Part shown: piece by piece, positions 52,653-63,110 of the stretch
Layout: the number at the start of each line of letters is the position of its first letter
Numbering within the stretch: position 1 is the stretch's first letter
From: Litoreibacter arenae DSM 19593
GTDB lineage: Bacteria; Pseudomonadota; Alphaproteobacteria; Rhodobacterales; Rhodobacteraceae
Assembly (NCBI RefSeq): GCF_000442275.2
Contig: NZ_KE557306.1
Coordinates: 902,959 to 966,958, forward strand
Direction of reading: 5' to 3'
DNA: 64,000 nt
The notes under the pieces: generated by a model
What the model was told of the DNA's origin: nothing
Database searches by the model: none
The model's input: the letters and a program-made list of their open reading frames with translations, nothing else
Position numbers and translations under genes: made by a program

Positions 52653-53807
52653 ATGTCCACCGATCTCACCGCCGTCGTGGCCCCGATCACGCAGGCCCGT
52701 GGCCTGCCCAACGCCCATTACACTGACGCGGCCACCTTCGCGGAGGAATGCGAAGCGGTGCTGCACGCCTCTTGGGCGGGGCTGGCGGTGGGGGCTGATG
52801 TGCCAGAGGCGGGTGACGCCAAGCCGTTGGAATTTCTCGGCCTGCCGCTGCTTTTGATCCGCGATAAGGATGGCTGCGTGCGGGTATTCCAGAACACCTG
52901 CCGCCATCGCGGAATGATCCTCGTCTCCGAGCCGCGCAAGATCGAGGGCGCGATCCGCTGTCCCTATCATTCGTGGTGCTACTCCACCAAGGGCAAGCTG
53001 GTGGCAACGCCGCATGTGGGCGGACCGGGCATGAACACCCATGAGGCGATCGACACCGACACGCTGGGCCTGATCGAAATCCGCTCGCATGTCTGGCGCG
53101 ACGTCGTCTTCGTGAACATCTCCGGCACCGCCGCCCCGTTCGAGGAGGTCCATGCTGACCTGATCGCCCGTTGGGCTGAGTTCGACCAACCGATATATCA
53201 TGGCGGCGCGGATAGCAGCTTCACCCTAAGCGCCAAGACCAACTACAAGCTGGCAGTGGAGAACTACTGTGAAAGCTACCATTTGCCCTGGGTCCATCCC
53301 GGCCTGAACAGTTATTCGCGGCTGGAAGACCACTATAATATAGAGGAGCCGCACAAGTATTCGGGTCAGGGCACGCTGGTCTACCGCCAGTTCAAAGGCG
53401 AGAACGGTGCGCGGTTCCCCGACTTTGCCGGTCTCAGCGACAAATGGAACGAGGGTGCGGAATATATCGCGGTCTATCCCAACGTGCTGCTGGCCGCGCA
53501 GCGCGACCACGCCTACGCGATCATTCTGGAACCGACCTCGATCAACGAGACGCTGGAGCATGTCCATATCTACTACGCCGCCCCCAAGGTCGACGACGCT
53601 ATGCGCGCCAAAAACACCGCGCTGTGGAAAGAGGTGTTCGAGGAGGACATCTTTGTGGTCGAAGGCATGCAACGTGGCCGCTACGGGCCGGGCTTCGACG
53701 GCGGACGCTTCAGCCCTGCGATGGACGGCCCGACGCATTGCTTCCACGCATGGGTGGCGCAGCGGATACTGGACTACCGACGGGGCCACGCGGTCGCGGC
53801 GCAGTGA
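52653..53807 (+). CDS. Rieske non-heme iron oxygenase alpha subunit
   Basis: A 384-residue oxygenase component. The Rieske [2Fe-2S] ligands are CRHRG (near residue 83) and CPYHSW (near residue 102), and the mononuclear iron motif is NYCESYHLPWVH near residue 209. The next large gene is a BCCT transporter, so a quaternary amine such as glycine betaine, choline or carnitine is a reasonable substrate; GbcA-type enzymes have this domain order. No ferredoxin-reductase gene is next to it. ATG 52653 follows GGGAGG. The stop overlaps the next small ORF. Confidence 0.9.
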   Translation: MSTDLTAVVAPITQARGLPNAHYTDAATFAEECEAVLHASWAGLAVGADVPEAGDAKPLEFLGLPLLLIRDKDGCVRVFQNTCRHRGMILVSEPRKIEGAIRCPYHSWCYSTKGKLVATPHVGGPGMNTHEAIDTDTLGLIEIRSHVWRDVVFVNISGTAAPFEEVHADLIARWAEFDQPIYHGGADSSFTLSAKTNYKLAVENYCESYHLPWVHPGLNSYSRLEDHYNIEEPHKYSGQGTLVYRQFKGENGARFPDFAGLSDKWNEGAEYIAVYPNVLLAAQRDHAYAIILEPTSINETLEHVHIYYAAPKVDDAMRAKNTALWKEVFEEDIFVVEGMQRGRYGPGFDGGRFSPAMDGPTHCFHAWVAQRILDYRRGHAVAAQ

Positions 53808-54010
53808 GCCTTGACGCAGAGCTGCTTGCCGCCCATGCGGCGGGCGATGTGGCGTCGCTGGTCACGCTGTATACCCGCGCATCCGAGGCCGCCACGAATG
53901 AGGTTGCAGCGGGCTTCTACCTGACCCACGCCTATGTCTTCGCGCTGGAAGCGGGGGATGCGCGGGCCGCCAAGCTGGCACAGCAGCTTCGGGCGCAAGG
54001 GCGGCTTTGA
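53804..54010 (+). CDS. Small helical protein coupled to the Rieske oxygenase gene
   Basis: A 68-residue ORF starting with GTG that shares TG with the Rieske stop (GTGA). Its composition is strongly Ala/Leu-rich and helical (AAHAAGDVASLVTLY, then AFYLTHAYVFALEAGD-like), resembling a two- or three-helix repeat. Overlap with the oxygenase stop favours real coupling. No function is known; a stabilising or accessory role for the oxygenase is a guess. Confidence 0.6.
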   Translation: MSLDAELLAAHAAGDVASLVTLYTRASEAATNEVAAGFYLTHAYVFALEAGDARAAKLAQQLRAQGRL

Positions 54011-54132
54011 ATGGCGTAGAATTGCCTTACCTTGCGACAAACGCGGAGCCATGCAAACATCCAACCTACTACGAAACCGATATGTCCAGCCGCCACATAG
54101 CGGTGTGACAGGGAGCTAAGAGTAGGAAAACC

Positions 54133-55746
54133 ATGACTGATTCAACATCTGACGACGGCGAGATCGAAACCGATTTCGAAGTTGGACAAGACAATATCGA
54201 CGGCACTCTGGGGCCGTTCGGCTTTGACATTCACAATCCGGTTTTCGTCATTTCGGGGCTGACCGCAGTGGCCTTCGTGCTTCTGACGCTGATTTTCCCT
54301 GAGCAAGCCGGCGCCACCTTTCTGGCGGTGCGCAATTTTGCGACGACCCAGCTCGACTGGTTCTTCATGATCATCGTCAATTTCTTCGTCATCTTCTGTC
54401 TGGCCCTGATTTTTCTGCCAATGTCCAAAGTCAGGCTGGGTGGGCCGGATGCGGTGCCGGAATATTCCTACCCTGAATGGTTTGCCATGCTGTTTGCGGC
54501 GGGTATGGGCATCGGTCTCTTGTTCTTTGGCGTGCTGGAGCCGGTCTATCACATGAACGTCTCCGAGCCTTTGGGTGTCCCCTCCCCGATCGCAGAGGAT
54601 GGCAGCATAATTGCAGAAAACGTGGACGCCGCGCGTTCCATGGGGCTGGCCGCGACCTTCTACCATTGGGGCCTGCATGGCTGGGCCGTGTATGCGATCA
54701 TGGCGCTGGCGCTGGCTTTGTTCACCTATAATAAGGGCTTGCCCTTCTCGATCCGGTCCTGCTTCTACCCCATTCTGGGCGAGCGGGTTTGGGGCTGGTG
54801 GGGCCATTTCATCGACATTCTGGCGGTGTTCGCCACCCTGTTCGGGCTGGCCACCTCCCTAGGGCTTGGTGCGCAGCAGGCCAATGCGGGCTTCAACTTC
54901 GCATTCGGTCTGGGAATCTCAACCGATGCGCAGGTAATCATCATCATCTTGGTTACGGCTGTTGCGCTGGTGTCGGTCTATCGCGGGCTCGACGGCGGAG
55001 TGAAAGTCCTGTCGGAGATCAACATGGTGCTGGCGGTGCTGTTCTTCCTGTTCGTGCTACTGGTCGGGCCAACGCTGGCGGGGCTGGACGGGTTCTGGAC
55101 CGGCCTTGTGGCCTACACCGCCGAAATCATCCCGTTGTCCAACCCGTTCGGGCGCGATGACGACGCCTACCGCGAAGGCTGGACCGCGTTTTACTGGGCC
55201 TGGTGGGTGTCCTGGGCGCCTTTCGTCGGCATGTTCATCGCCCGTGTCAGCCGTGGCCGGACCGTGCGCGAGTTCATCATCTGTGTATTGGTGATCCCGT
55301 CACTGATCATCTTCATCTGGATGGGCGTCTTCGGCGGCATCGCCATCGACCAGATCCTTACCAGCCCCGAGACGTCTATGGTGAAGGCAAACGTGATCGA
55401 CAGCTACTCGCCCGAGTTGTCCCTGTTCGGGATGCTCAACGAGCTGCCCTTCACCAAGATCGCATCGACCATAGCGATTTTCCTCGCCTTGGTGTTCTTC
55501 GTGACCTCGTCGGACTCCGGCTCTTTGGTGGTTGATACCATCACGGCAGGCGGCAAGATCGACGCGCCGGTGCCGCAGCGCATCTTCTGGTGCATCGTCG
55601 AGGGACTGATCGCTATCGTGCTGCTGATCGGCGGCGGGTTGTCGGCACTTCAGGCAGGCGTCACCGCAACCGGCCTGCCCTTCGCGGTGCTGATGCTGGT
55701 GATGTGCTACACCATCTTCCAAGGCCTGCGCACCGAGCCGCGCTAG
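54133..55746 (+). CDS. BCCT family betaine/choline/carnitine transporter
   Basis: A 537-residue inner-membrane transporter with 12 predicted segments. The family signature region is visible in GIGLLFFGVLEPVYH near residue 125, FYHWGLHGWAVYA near residue 170, and FYWAWWVSWAPFVGMFIARVSRGR near residue 350 (a Trp-rich substrate site, partly listed). It imports compatible solutes with Na+ or H+. Its closeness to the Rieske oxygenase suggests it supplies that enzyme. A strong terminator follows. Confidence 0.94.
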   Translation: MTDSTSDDGEIETDFEVGQDNIDGTLGPFGFDIHNPVFVISGLTAVAFVLLTLIFPEQAGATFLAVRNFATTQLDWFFMIIVNFFVIFCLALIFLPMSKVRLGGPDAVPEYSYPEWFAMLFAAGMGIGLLFFGVLEPVYHMNVSEPLGVPSPIAEDGSIIAENVDAARSMGLAATFYHWGLHGWAVYAIMALALALFTYNKGLPFSIRSCFYPILGERVWGWWGHFIDILAVFATLFGLATSLGLGAQQANAGFNFAFGLGISTDAQVIIIILVTAVALVSVYRGLDGGVKVLSEINMVLAVLFFLFVLLVGPTLAGLDGFWTGLVAYTAEIIPLSNPFGRDDDAYREGWTAFYWAWWVSWAPFVGMFIARVSRGRTVREFIICVLVIPSLIIFIWMGVFGGIAIDQILTSPETSMVKANVIDSYSPELSLFGMLNELPFTKIASTIAIFLALVFFVTSSDSGSLVVDTITAGGKIDAPVPQRIFWCIVEGLIAIVLLIGGGLSALQAGVTATGLPFAVLMLVMCYTIFQGLRTEPR

Positions 55747-55773
55747 CTCCCACTTGGCAAAACAAACGTGACT

Positions 55774-55798
55774 ACCCGCCCTTTTAGGGCGGGTTTTT
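55774..55798 (+). terminator. Hairpin terminator after the BCCT gene
   Basis: Perfect 8-bp stem ACCCGCCC / GGGCGGGT with loop TTTTA, followed by TTTTT. It lies 28 bp after the stop at 55746, an obvious intrinsic terminator. Confidence 0.93.
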
Positions 55799-56027
55799 GC
55801 GGCCCGACATACAGAGGTACTGCTGGACGCCAGAAAGTCAGCAGCAGTTCCTCGGCTATCCGGAAGGTTTTCAAGGGAAACGCAAAATGACCTAGCGCAA
55901 TGCAGCTACCCTGCATTTTTGCTATACTTTTAACGCTATCAGCGCACCGACTTCTCGGGCAAGCACAGACATGTGCGGGTCAATCGGCGGAACAAGCGAA
56001 AGGAACAACAACCAAGCGAGGTTTATT

Positions 56028-56702
56028 ATGCTGCTAGGCAGGCTACTTGGGGCTCTTTTGGTGCCAATGTCAGTATTGCCCGCATTTTCGGGAACAATAA
56101 CGTGCCCAGAGACCGATGTGAGCGTCACCTCAGACCAATCGGTCGCTGCCGAAATGGTGTGCAATGCTGTCAAAAGTGCCGAGCTGCTCTTTGATCAGTG
56201 CGATCTTCCGAAACTCACCCGTCCGCTTAGAATAGAGGTAGTCAGCGACCTCAAACCGCGATGCGTTGCGCTATACCACTGTGGGGAAGACTTCATCGAG
56301 GTGCTTGAGCCCGGACCGATGCAGGCGCGACGCAGCCCGCAAGATGCGCTGGCGTTTCTGGACATCGCTTCTTATTTCGAAAGCGTTATCGTGCATGAGC
56401 TGTCGCACGCGATCTTTGATGCGACCCCCTGCCCGTTCGACAGTTGTATCGCAGCCAACGAATACGTTGCCTATACGGTGCAGATCATGTCCCTGACCCC
56501 AGAGCAAAGAGCCGAGTTTGTCGAGAGGTCCGGAGTGGACGGCAAGGTCTCACGCGACGAGTTGAGTGCGATCATACTTTTCATGGCGCCGACCTTATTC
56601 GCCCGAAAAGCTTGGGCGCACCTGTCGCAGCGCGATGATCAGTGCGGGTATCTCCGGAAAATTCTGAATGGCACGATATTGTTTGATTTTGAGCGGTTCT
56701 AG
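56028..56702 (+). CDS. Exported protein with HExxH motif (DUF6639-like)
   Basis: A 224-residue exported protein. The signal peptide reads LLGRLLGALLVPMSVLPAFS. The zinc-type motif VIVHELSHAIFDATPC is near residue 137, followed by CIAANEYVAY, a possible third-ligand region. Cysteine pairs (CPETD, CNAVK, CDLPK, CVALYHC, CPFDSC) suggest disulfides. It resembles proteins annotated as DUF6639 from memory; peptidase activity is not shown. ATG 56028 was chosen at the signal peptide start. The gene is low in GC for this window and stands alone between two terminators. Confidence 0.78.
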   Translation: MLLGRLLGALLVPMSVLPAFSGTITCPETDVSVTSDQSVAAEMVCNAVKSAELLFDQCDLPKLTRPLRIEVVSDLKPRCVALYHCGEDFIEVLEPGPMQARRSPQDALAFLDIASYFESVIVHELSHAIFDATPCPFDSCIAANEYVAYTVQIMSLTPEQRAEFVERSGVDGKVSRDELSAIILFMAPTLFARKAWAHLSQRDDQCGYLRKILNGTILFDFERF

Positions 56703-56730
56703 CTAGGTTTGGAAGCCCTGATTACCTAAG

Positions 56731-56758
56731 AAAAAAGGCCCCTTCCGAAGAAGGGGCC
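56731..56758 (-). terminator. Hairpin terminator of nrdJ (reads leftward)
   Basis: Perfect 9-bp stem GGCCCCTTC / GAAGGGGCC. Read on the minus strand the loop is TTCG and six T follow, a strong intrinsic terminator for nrdJ, whose stop is at 56891. Confidence 0.93.
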
Positions 56759-56890
56759 GAGGTTCACTGATCAGGCTCGTCGTTATACCGCCCGTAGTTT
56801 TTTTGCCTGCGGCCTGATCCGCGTCAAGGGCGAGCGCACCCGCCCCGGAACCCGGACGATGCTCCGCGAGGAGCACCGCCGGTATCTTGT

Positions 56891-59800
56891 TTAGCTACAC
56901 CCCGACGTCCCGCCGCAGGTGTTGCACTTCATGCAGGTGCCGTTCCGCACCAGGGTGTAGTTGCCGCATTCGCCGCATGCCTCACCCTCGTAGCCCTGCA
57001 TCTTTGCCTTGCTGCGCGCGTCCATCGTCAGCGAGGCCGAGGCCAGTGCTGTCGTGGCGACGCTCGTTTCCGGCACCAGTGTCTGCAATGCCGCAACCGG
57101 ATCGGTAGCTGTGTCCAGTGCGGTGGCACCCATGGAGGCCATGCCGCCTTGCAGCACCTTCAACTCTTGCGGCACACGCTTGCGCAGGTAGCCGGTGGAG
57201 CTGATCTGCTTGAGCACTTCCAAGGATTTGGACGCCGCATTTTCCGACAGGTCGTCGATGTTTTGCAGTCCCTCGTTCTCGCCACGGCCCAGATCATCGA
57301 AGGTCGCGCCGGTTGGCTTCACATGCGCCAGATCGGTGCGGTCCAGATAGGACACGGCCAGCTCACGGAAGATGTAGTCAAGGATCGACGTGGCATTCTT
57401 GATGCTGTCATTGCCTTGAACCATGCCCGCAGGCTCGAACTTGGTGAAGGTGAAGGCGTCCACGAACTCCTCCAGCGGCACACCGTATTGCAGACCGACG
57501 GACACCGCGATGGCGAAGTTGTTCATCATGGCGCGGAAGCCTGCGCCTTCCTTGTGCATGTCGATGAAGATTTCGCCAAGCTGGCCGTCAGCATATTCAC
57601 CGGTGCGCAGGTAGACCTTGTGGCCGCCGATGATTGCCTTCTGGGTGTACCCCTTGCGGCGTTCCGGCATCTTTTCGCGGGCGGTAGCTTTCTCGACCTC
57701 ACGGACGATAATTTTCTCGATCACCTTCTCGGCCAGCACCACTGCCTTTTCTTGGGTGGAGCCGCTCTCAAGGATGTCGGCCGCGTCCTCGTCATCTTCC
57801 ACAAGTGCTGCGGCCAGAGGTTGCGACAGCTTGGAGCCGTCACGGTAGAGCGCGTTGGCCTTGATGCCCAGGGACCAGGACAGCTCGTAAGCCTTCTGGC
57901 AGTCCTCGATATTGGCGTCGTTTGGCATGTTGATCGTCTTGGAGATCGCGCCGGAGATAAAGGATTGCGCGGCAGCCATCATGTAGATGTGGCTGTCCAC
58001 GGACAGGAAGCGCTTGCCCTTCTTGCCGCACGGGTTCGCACAGTCGAAGACGGAGTAGTGCTCTTCCTTCAGGTGCGGTGCACCCTCCAAGGTCATGGTG
58101 CCGCAAACATGGTCGTTGGCCGCGTCGATCTGCTCTTTCGAGAAGCCCAAATGGCGCAACATGTCGAAGCTGGGGTTGTTCAGCTCTTTGGCCGGAATAC
58201 CCAATGTTTGCGTGCAGAATTCTTCACCCAAGGTCCACTGGTTGAACACGAAGCGGATGTCGAAGGCCGATGGCAGAGCCGCTTCGATCTTCGCCAACTC
58301 GGCCTCGCCGAAGCCGTGCCCCACTAGAGATGTGTGGTTGATGCCGGGAGCGTTGCCAATGGTGCCATGGCCCACGGCGTAGGACACGATTTCCTCGATC
58401 TGGTTGCTGGCATAGCCGAGGTTTTCCAACGCGCCCGGAACGCCGCGGTTGATGATCTTGAAGTAGCCGCCACCGGCCAGCTTCTTGAACTTCACCAGTG
58501 CGAAGTCAGGCTCGATGCCGGTGGTGTCGCAATCCATCACCAGACCGATGGTGCCGGTCGGCGCAATCACGGTGGATTGGGCGTTGCGGTAGCCGTGCTT
58601 CTCGCCCAGTTCCAGCGCTTCGTCCCAAGCGGCCATCGCAAGGTTGACGAGGTCCTGGTCAGGGCAGTTGGCGTGGTCCAACGCCAACGGTTTGATATCA
58701 AGGTTCTCGTAACCCTCGTCGTGGCCGTGGGCCGCGTTGCGGTGGTTCCGGATAACCCGCAGCATGTGGTTGGCGTTCTTGGCGTAGCCGGGGAACGGGC
58801 CCAGCTCCTTGGCGATCTCGGCGGAGGTCGCGTAGGACACGCCGGTCATCAGCGCGGTCAGCGCACCGCACATGGCGCGGCCTTCCTTGCTGTCATAGCC
58901 GTAGCCCATGTTCATCAACAGTCCGCCGATGTTGGCATAGCCCAGACCCAAGGTGCGGAAGTCGTAGGACCGCTGGGCGATCTCCTTGGACGGGAATTGC
59001 GCCATGGTGACGGAGATTTCCAGCGTCAGCGTCCACAGGCGGCTGGCGTGCATATACAGCTCTGCGTCGAACTTCTGGTCCTTTTGGTAGGTCAGCAGGT
59101 TCATCGACGCGAGGTTACAGGCCGTGTCGTCCAGGAACATGTATTCGGAGCACGGGTTCGAGCCGCGGATCGGGCCGTCTTCGGGGCATGTGTGCCAGGC
59201 GTTGACGGTGTCATGATACTGGATGCCCGGATCGGCGCAGGCCCAAGCGGCGTGGCCCACTTGTTCCCACAGGTCACGGGCCTTGATGGTCTTGCAGACC
59301 TTGCCGTCCTTGCGGTTGATAAGCTCCCAGTCGCCGTCAGCCTCAACCGCCTTCAGGAAAGCGTCGGTGACGCGGATCGAGTTGTTGGAGTTCTGGCCGG
59401 AGACGGAATTATACGCCTCGGAGTCCCAGTCGGTGTCGTAGGTCGGGAACTCGATGGAGGTGTAGCCCTGCCGCGCATAATCCAGCACGCGCTTGACGTA
59501 AGTCTCGGGGATCGCGACCTTTTTGGCCTCGCGGATCGCGTTTTTCAACTGCTCGTTGGTTTTGGGGTTCACGGCGTCTTCAAGTTTGCCGTCCCAGCCT
59601 TTGATTGCCTGAAAAATAATGTTGAGCTTCTGCTCGTGCATTTTGGAGCCAGCGACGATGGACGCCACCTTTTGCTCTTCGAGCACCTTCCAGTTGATGA
59701 ATTCCTCGATATCGGGGTGATCGGCATCGACGATCACCATCTTGGCTGCGCGGCGCGTGGTGCCGCCGGATTTGATCGCGCCAGCCGCGCGGTCACCGAT

Positions 59801-60577
59801 TTTCAGGAAGCCCATCAGGCCGGAGGATTTGCCGCCGCCGGACAGGCTCTCGCCCGCAGCACGCAGGGAGGAGAAGTTCGTGCCGGTGCCGGAGCCATAT
59901 TTGAACAAGCGCGCTTCGCGGACCCACAGGTCCATGATGCCCCCGTCGTTCACCAGATCGTCGGAGACGGACTGGATGAAGCAGGCATGGGGCTGCGGGT
60001 GCTCGTAGGAGGATTTGGATTTGGTCAGCTTGCCGGTTTGGAAGTCGACATAATGGTGGCCTTGGGCCGGACCGTCGATGCCGTAAGCCCAGTGCAGGCC
60101 GGTGTTGAACCATTGCGGGGAGTTCGGAGCGGCCATTTGCTTGGCCAGCATCACGCGCATTTCGTCATAATAGGCTTGGGCGTCGGCCTCGGTGGTGAAG
60201 TAGCCACCTTTCCAGCCCCAGTAGCACCATGCGCCTGCAAGACGGTCGAATACCTGCTTGGATGAGGTCTCACCGCTATAGCGCTGATCTTCCGGCATTT
60301 TCTTGAGCGCGGCCTCGTCGGGCACCGAGCGCCACAGGAATTCGGGAACGCTTTTTTCCTGAACCTTCTTCGTGGCTGCGGGAACGCCCGCCTTGCGGAA
60401 ATACTTCTGTGCGATCACGTCCGAGGCGACCTGGCTCCAGCCAGCGGGCACCTCTACATTATCGAGGTTGAAGACGATGGTGCCGTCAGGGTTGCGAATC
60501 TCCGAAGCCGTGGAGGTAAACTCCAGCTCTGCGTAGGCGTCCTGTCCGGCTTTGGTAAGTTTGCGGTCGATCTTCAT
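56891..60577 (-). CDS. nrdJ: Vitamin B12-dependent (class II) ribonucleoside-diphosphate reductase
   Basis: Makes deoxyribonucleotides using adenosylcobalamin as the radical source. The 1228-residue protein has the ten-stranded barrel with [15 protein letters not shown] near residue 150, the substrate-loop [13 protein letters not shown] near residue 470, and catalytic pairs such as NPCSEY and [12 protein letters not shown]; the C-terminal tail ends [16 protein letters not shown] with CxxC pairs that recycle the active-site disulfide. The ATG has GGGGAAAG about 6 bases upstream. Cobalamin genes in the same window fit. Expression may be by NrdR, but the box was not convincing. Confidence 0.95.
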   Translation of the reverse strand: MKIDRKLTKAGQDAYAELEFTSTASEIRNPDGTIVFNLDNVEVPAGWSQVASDVIAQKYFRKAGVPAATKKVQEKSVPEFLWRSVPDEAALKKMPEDQRYSGETSSKQVFDRLAGAWCYWGWKGGYFTTEADAQAYYDEMRVMLAKQMAAPNSPQWFNTGLHWAYGIDGPAQGHHYVDFQTGKLTKSKSSYEHPQPHACFIQSVSDDLVNDGGIMDLWVREARLFKYGSGTGTNFSSLRAAGESLSGGGKSSGLMGFLKIGDRAAGAIKSGGTTRRAAKMVIVDADHPDIEEFINWKVLEEQKVASIVAGSKMHEQKLNIIFQAIKGWDGKLEDAVNPKTNEQLKNAIREAKKVAIPETYVKRVLDYARQGYTSIEFPTYDTDWDSEAYNSVSGQNSNNSIRVTDAFLKAVEADGDWELINRKDGKVCKTIKARDLWEQVGHAAWACADPGIQYHDTVNAWHTCPEDGPIRGSNPCSEYMFLDDTACNLASMNLLTYQKDQKFDAELYMHASRLWTLTLEISVTMAQFPSKEIAQRSYDFRTLGLGYANIGGLLMNMGYGYDSKEGRAMCGALTALMTGVSYATSAEIAKELGPFPGYAKNANHMLRVIRNHRNAAHGHDEGYENLDIKPLALDHANCPDQDLVNLAMAAWDEALELGEKHGYRNAQSTVIAPTGTIGLVMDCDTTGIEPDFALVKFKKLAGGGYFKIINRGVPGALENLGYASNQIEEIVSYAVGHGTIGNAPGINHTSLVGHGFGEAELAKIEAALPSAFDIRFVFNQWTLGEEFCTQTLGIPAKELNNPSFDMLRHLGFSKEQIDAANDHVCGTMTLEGAPHLKEEHYSVFDCANPCGKKGKRFLSVDSHIYMMAAAQSFISGAISKTINMPNDANIEDCQKAYELSWSLGIKANALYRDGSKLSQPLAAALVEDDEDAADILESGSTQEKAVVLAEKVIEKIIVREVEKATAREKMPERRKGYTQKAIIGGHKVYLRTGEYADGQLGEIFIDMHKEGAGFRAMMNNFAIAVSVGLQYGVPLEEFVDAFTFTKFEPAGMVQGNDSIKNATSILDYIFRELAVSYLDRTDLAHVKPTGATFDDLGRGENEGLQNIDDLSENAASKSLEVLKQISSTGYLRKRVPQELKVLQGGMASMGATALDTATDPVAALQTLVPETSVATTALASASLTMDARSKAKMQGYEGEACGECGNYTLVRNGTCMKCNTCGGTSGCS

Positions 60578-61225
60578 TCGTCTTTCCCCGATCCCATGCG
60601 CGAAGCTGCGCTAACTCTAACAATGTGACCTGCCTCATGCGGGTCGTGGTTCAGTGCGAAGACAAGTCCACCAATCCCATGCCAACGCATGGGTGAGCAT
60701 CGTTAACCGATACTGCGTGTGTGGAGTGCTGTCCCGTCCCGTTGCCGATACTCGCCACTATATGTGGTGGCTTCTGTGTCGGCTTGCACAACCTGACGTA
60801 TATGCCCCCCTCCGGTCAACGGATTTTTTACCTCTTTTTCGGACAAAAACTTGTTGACCGAGAAAGCGAAAAAGGCGCGTCGATTCTTGTCCGTGAAGCC
60901 GCGCATTTCATGCACAGGTTTGGGCAGTCCGAAAAATCAAAGATAACAGGCGGGTTATCGCTCAGAGCTAGGGTTATACCTTAGCTATCCACAGACTTGT
61001 CCCCAGATTCAATGGCGCGAACGCCGCCTGCAAAACCATATGTAGGGGTGCATAAGGTTAAATGAGGCAATATCTAGGAGGCGCCGAGCTCGATCAAAAT
61101 GCCACATCAATGCGCGAGCAGACGGTGCGCGAAGAAGAATCGCCCCTAAAATGCGAACCGCAACAAATGGCGGCGAAAGATGTTGTTGTGAGTGAGGAAG
61201 ATACGCCGCCCTGCGGCTCTTTAGA
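60578..61225. other. 648-bp region upstream of nrdJ with no supported gene
   Basis: Contains the nrdJ promoter. Inverted repeats include CCCATGC-CAAC-GCATGGG near 60677 and CCAC-TATAT-GTGG (60755-60767). A DnaA-box-like CTATCCACA lies at 60985-60993. Frames reading rightward here include the well-known spurious type that covers tRNA genes. I see no convincing small protein; a small RNA near the right half is possible. Confidence 0.6.
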
Positions 61226-61302
<77 letters not shown>

Positions 61303-61347
61303 ACGATCTGCAGGCTTCCTAACCGCCTTCGCAAGGTTTGAAAAGCC

Positions 61348-61887
61348 CTAACCGCAAGGCCAAAGCGCTTCATTTTGATTGAAACTGGAATGTCGCAGAA
61401 TATCGCCCTCGGAAATGCCGAACCGCGCCGCCAGTCCGCCGCCGATCTCAAGCACATGGCTCAGCCCGTCCCCGCCGGGGATTGGTGTTTCGTCAAGCGG
61501 GACGGCGTTGGGGTGAATTTTGGCGATCCGACCCGTCGGTTCCACAAAAATGATATCGAGCGGGATAAGCGTGTTGCGCATCCAGAATGCCAGCGGTTGC
61601 GGGCGCTCGTAGACGAAAAGCATTCCTGAAAGTGTCGGGAGTGATTTCCGGTTCATCAGGCCGGTCGCGCGTTCCTGCGCGTCATCGGCGATTTCAACGC
61701 GGAAGGTGATTTGCCCGAACGGCCCTTTGACGCTGACACGATCCGTGGAGCAGGCCTCCGCAAACGCACCGCTTGTCGCGGCGAGCGCAACGCAGAATGC
61801 CGCAATAAATGATCTAGTTGTGAGAGATCGCGTGATCCCAAGCGTGAACTTCGGCCGCCATTTGGCCGCGCTCGCCTTCGACGACAC
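61348..61887 (-). CDS. DUF192 family exported protein (start uncertain)
   Basis: The DUF192 domain is clear: [53 protein letters not shown], and the C-terminal [15 protein letters not shown]. An export signal is visible in [20 protein letters not shown]. No ATG lies close to the signal; the in-frame GTG at 61887 gives a basic N terminus ([14 protein letters not shown]...) before the hydrophobic stretch and overlaps the double-CSD gene by 74 bp. Possible alternatives include an upstream ATG at 61977. The family role is unknown, perhaps outer-membrane or metal related. Confidence 0.8.
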   Translation of the reverse strand: MSSKASAAKWRPKFTLGITRSLTTRSFIAAFCVALAATSGAFAEACSTDRVSVKGPFGQITFRVEIADDAQERATGLMNRKSLPTLSGMLFVYERPQPLAFWMRNTLIPLDIIFVEPTGRIAKIHPNAVPLDETPIPGGDGLSHVLEIGGGLAARFGISEGDILRHSSFNQNEALWPCG

Positions 61888-62386
61888 GTACGCAAACTGC
61901 TTCGCCTGCGAGAAGATCCGCAAGCCCGCAGCGGCGCAGCACTTCGATATGCAGGAATATGTCTTCGCTTGATCCATAGGCATTTGCAAAGCCGAAGCCC
62001 TTGCCCTTGTCAAACCATTTCACCCGGGCGGGAATCATCTCGATGTCGGACAAATCAGCGTTTGGGGTAAGGGACTCGCCGCTTTCCCAATCGGTTTCCG
62101 GCGGCGTCAGGCTGAGTACTTCCACCGCCTGAAGGCCACGATCTGTCTCTTGCACGCGCAGCTCAACGCTGCTCGCGTCAGCGACGGACCCTTGGCCGAA
62201 ATTGCGTAACACATTGGCATGAAGCAAAATATCCGGTCCGCCGTCATCCGCGACGACAAAGCCGAAGCCCTTCACCGCGTCGAACCATTTCACCTGACCT
62301 ACGACAAAACGTGTCGTGTCGGTTACCTCGTTATTTTGTGTCATCCACACTGCGTCGAGTCTTGCGACGCCTCCAAGATTGCCCAT
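61814..62386 (-). CDS. Double cold-shock-domain protein
   Basis: A 190-residue protein with two CSD folds separated by a linker: GQVKWFDAVKGFGFVVADDG near residue 28, then ARVKWFDKGKGFGFANAYGS near residue 117. Both show the RNP1-like KGFGFV/KGFGFA and an RNP2-like motif (DILLHANVL, DIFLHIEVL). Tandem CSD proteins are typical of Rhodobacteraceae. I favour the ATG at 62386 with AGGGGTA upstream; an ATG at 62344 is also possible. The stop lies inside the next gene's start region, so the pair may be coupled. Confidence 0.88.
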   Translation of the reverse strand: MGNLGGVARLDAVWMTQNNEVTDTTRFVVGQVKWFDAVKGFGFVVADDGGPDILLHANVLRNFGQGSVADASSVELRVQETDRGLQAVEVLSLTPPETDWESGESLTPNADLSDIEMIPARVKWFDKGKGFGFANAYGSSEDIFLHIEVLRRCGLADLLAGEAVCVRVVEGERGQMAAEVHAWDHAISHN

Positions 62387-62504
62387 GGAGTACCCCTAAC
62401 TAAATCTGATGTCCAAGGTCTCATATCGTGAGGTTTCATGATAGTAAGGGTTTCCTGCCCCTGAACGGTTACGTGTACGTCAATTATCTTTATGTTCTAG
62501 CGCG

Positions 62505-63110
62505 TTATGGACTAAGTCTTTCGATATTCCAAGCATCGCCCGGCGCAGACCGGGTCCAACGGAACCTGTCATGCAACCTTGCCGCGCCATCGGCCCAGAA
62601 CTCTATCTCGACGGGCGAAATCCGGTAGCCGCCCCAGAAAGGCGGCCTGTCCGGATTCAACCCGTGTTCTGCGGTGACCTTGGCCACCTTTGTCATCAAT
62701 GCCCCACGAGACGACAGCGGCTGCGATTGCCGCGACGCCCACGCCCCCAAGCGACTTTTGAGCGAACGGGACTTGTAGTAGGCATCCGCCTGCGGTCCCT
62801 CTTCCCGTGTGACTATACCACGAACACGCACCTGACGGCGAAGAGATTTCCAATGCATGACGAAAGCGGCCTTGCCTGCCTGGTCGATCTCCGCAGCTTT
62901 GGCGCTTCCATAGTTGGTGTAGAAGACGAAGGCGTCGTCTTCGACATCCTTGAGCAGCACCATGCGGACATTCGGCAACCCGTCCGCGTCGACGGTGGAG
63001 AGAGCAATCGCGTTCGGGTCGTTCGGCTCGGTCTGCTCCGCCTCATCCATCCAGTCACGAATGATCTGGAACGGATCGTCGCCCGCGAATTTTCCTGTTC
63101 GGTCTGTCAT
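62505..63110 (-). CDS. pdxH: Pyridoxamine 5'-phosphate oxidase
   Basis: Oxidises pyridoxine or pyridoxamine 5'-phosphate to PLP using FMN, the cofactor of the aminotransferase at 15.5 kb. The 201-residue protein contains [22 protein letters not shown] near residue 33 (phosphate/FMN site), [19 protein letters not shown] near residue 80 and the C-terminal [17 protein letters not shown]. It is a single gene, divergent from fabI across 225 bp. Length equals the family's usual size of about 200 residues. Confidence 0.96.
   Translation of the reverse strand: MTDRTGKFAGDDPFQIIRDWMDEAEQTEPNDPNAIALSTVDADGLPNVRMVLLKDVEDDAFVFYTNYGSAKAAEIDQAGKAAFVMHWKSLRRQVRVRGIVTREEGPQADAYYKSRSLKSRLGAWASRQSQPLSSRGALMTKVAKVTAEHGLNPDRPPFWGGYRISPVEIEFWADGAARLHDRFRWTRSAPGDAWNIERLSP

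Noticed and set aside
58334-60265. 643-codon rightward frame inside nrdJ
   Set aside because: Antisense shadow of NrdJ; it interrupts no NrdJ motif and resembles no protein.
60755-60767. CCAC-TATAT-GTGG as an NrdR box for nrdJ
   Set aside because: NrdR sites are about 16 bp with CAC and GTG separated by 8 bases and usually occur as pairs; here the spacing is 5 and no second box was found.
60985-60993. CTATCCACA as part of a replication origin
   Set aside because: Only one near-match to a DnaA box, no cluster of boxes and no dnaA, hemE or similar origin-linked gene nearby.
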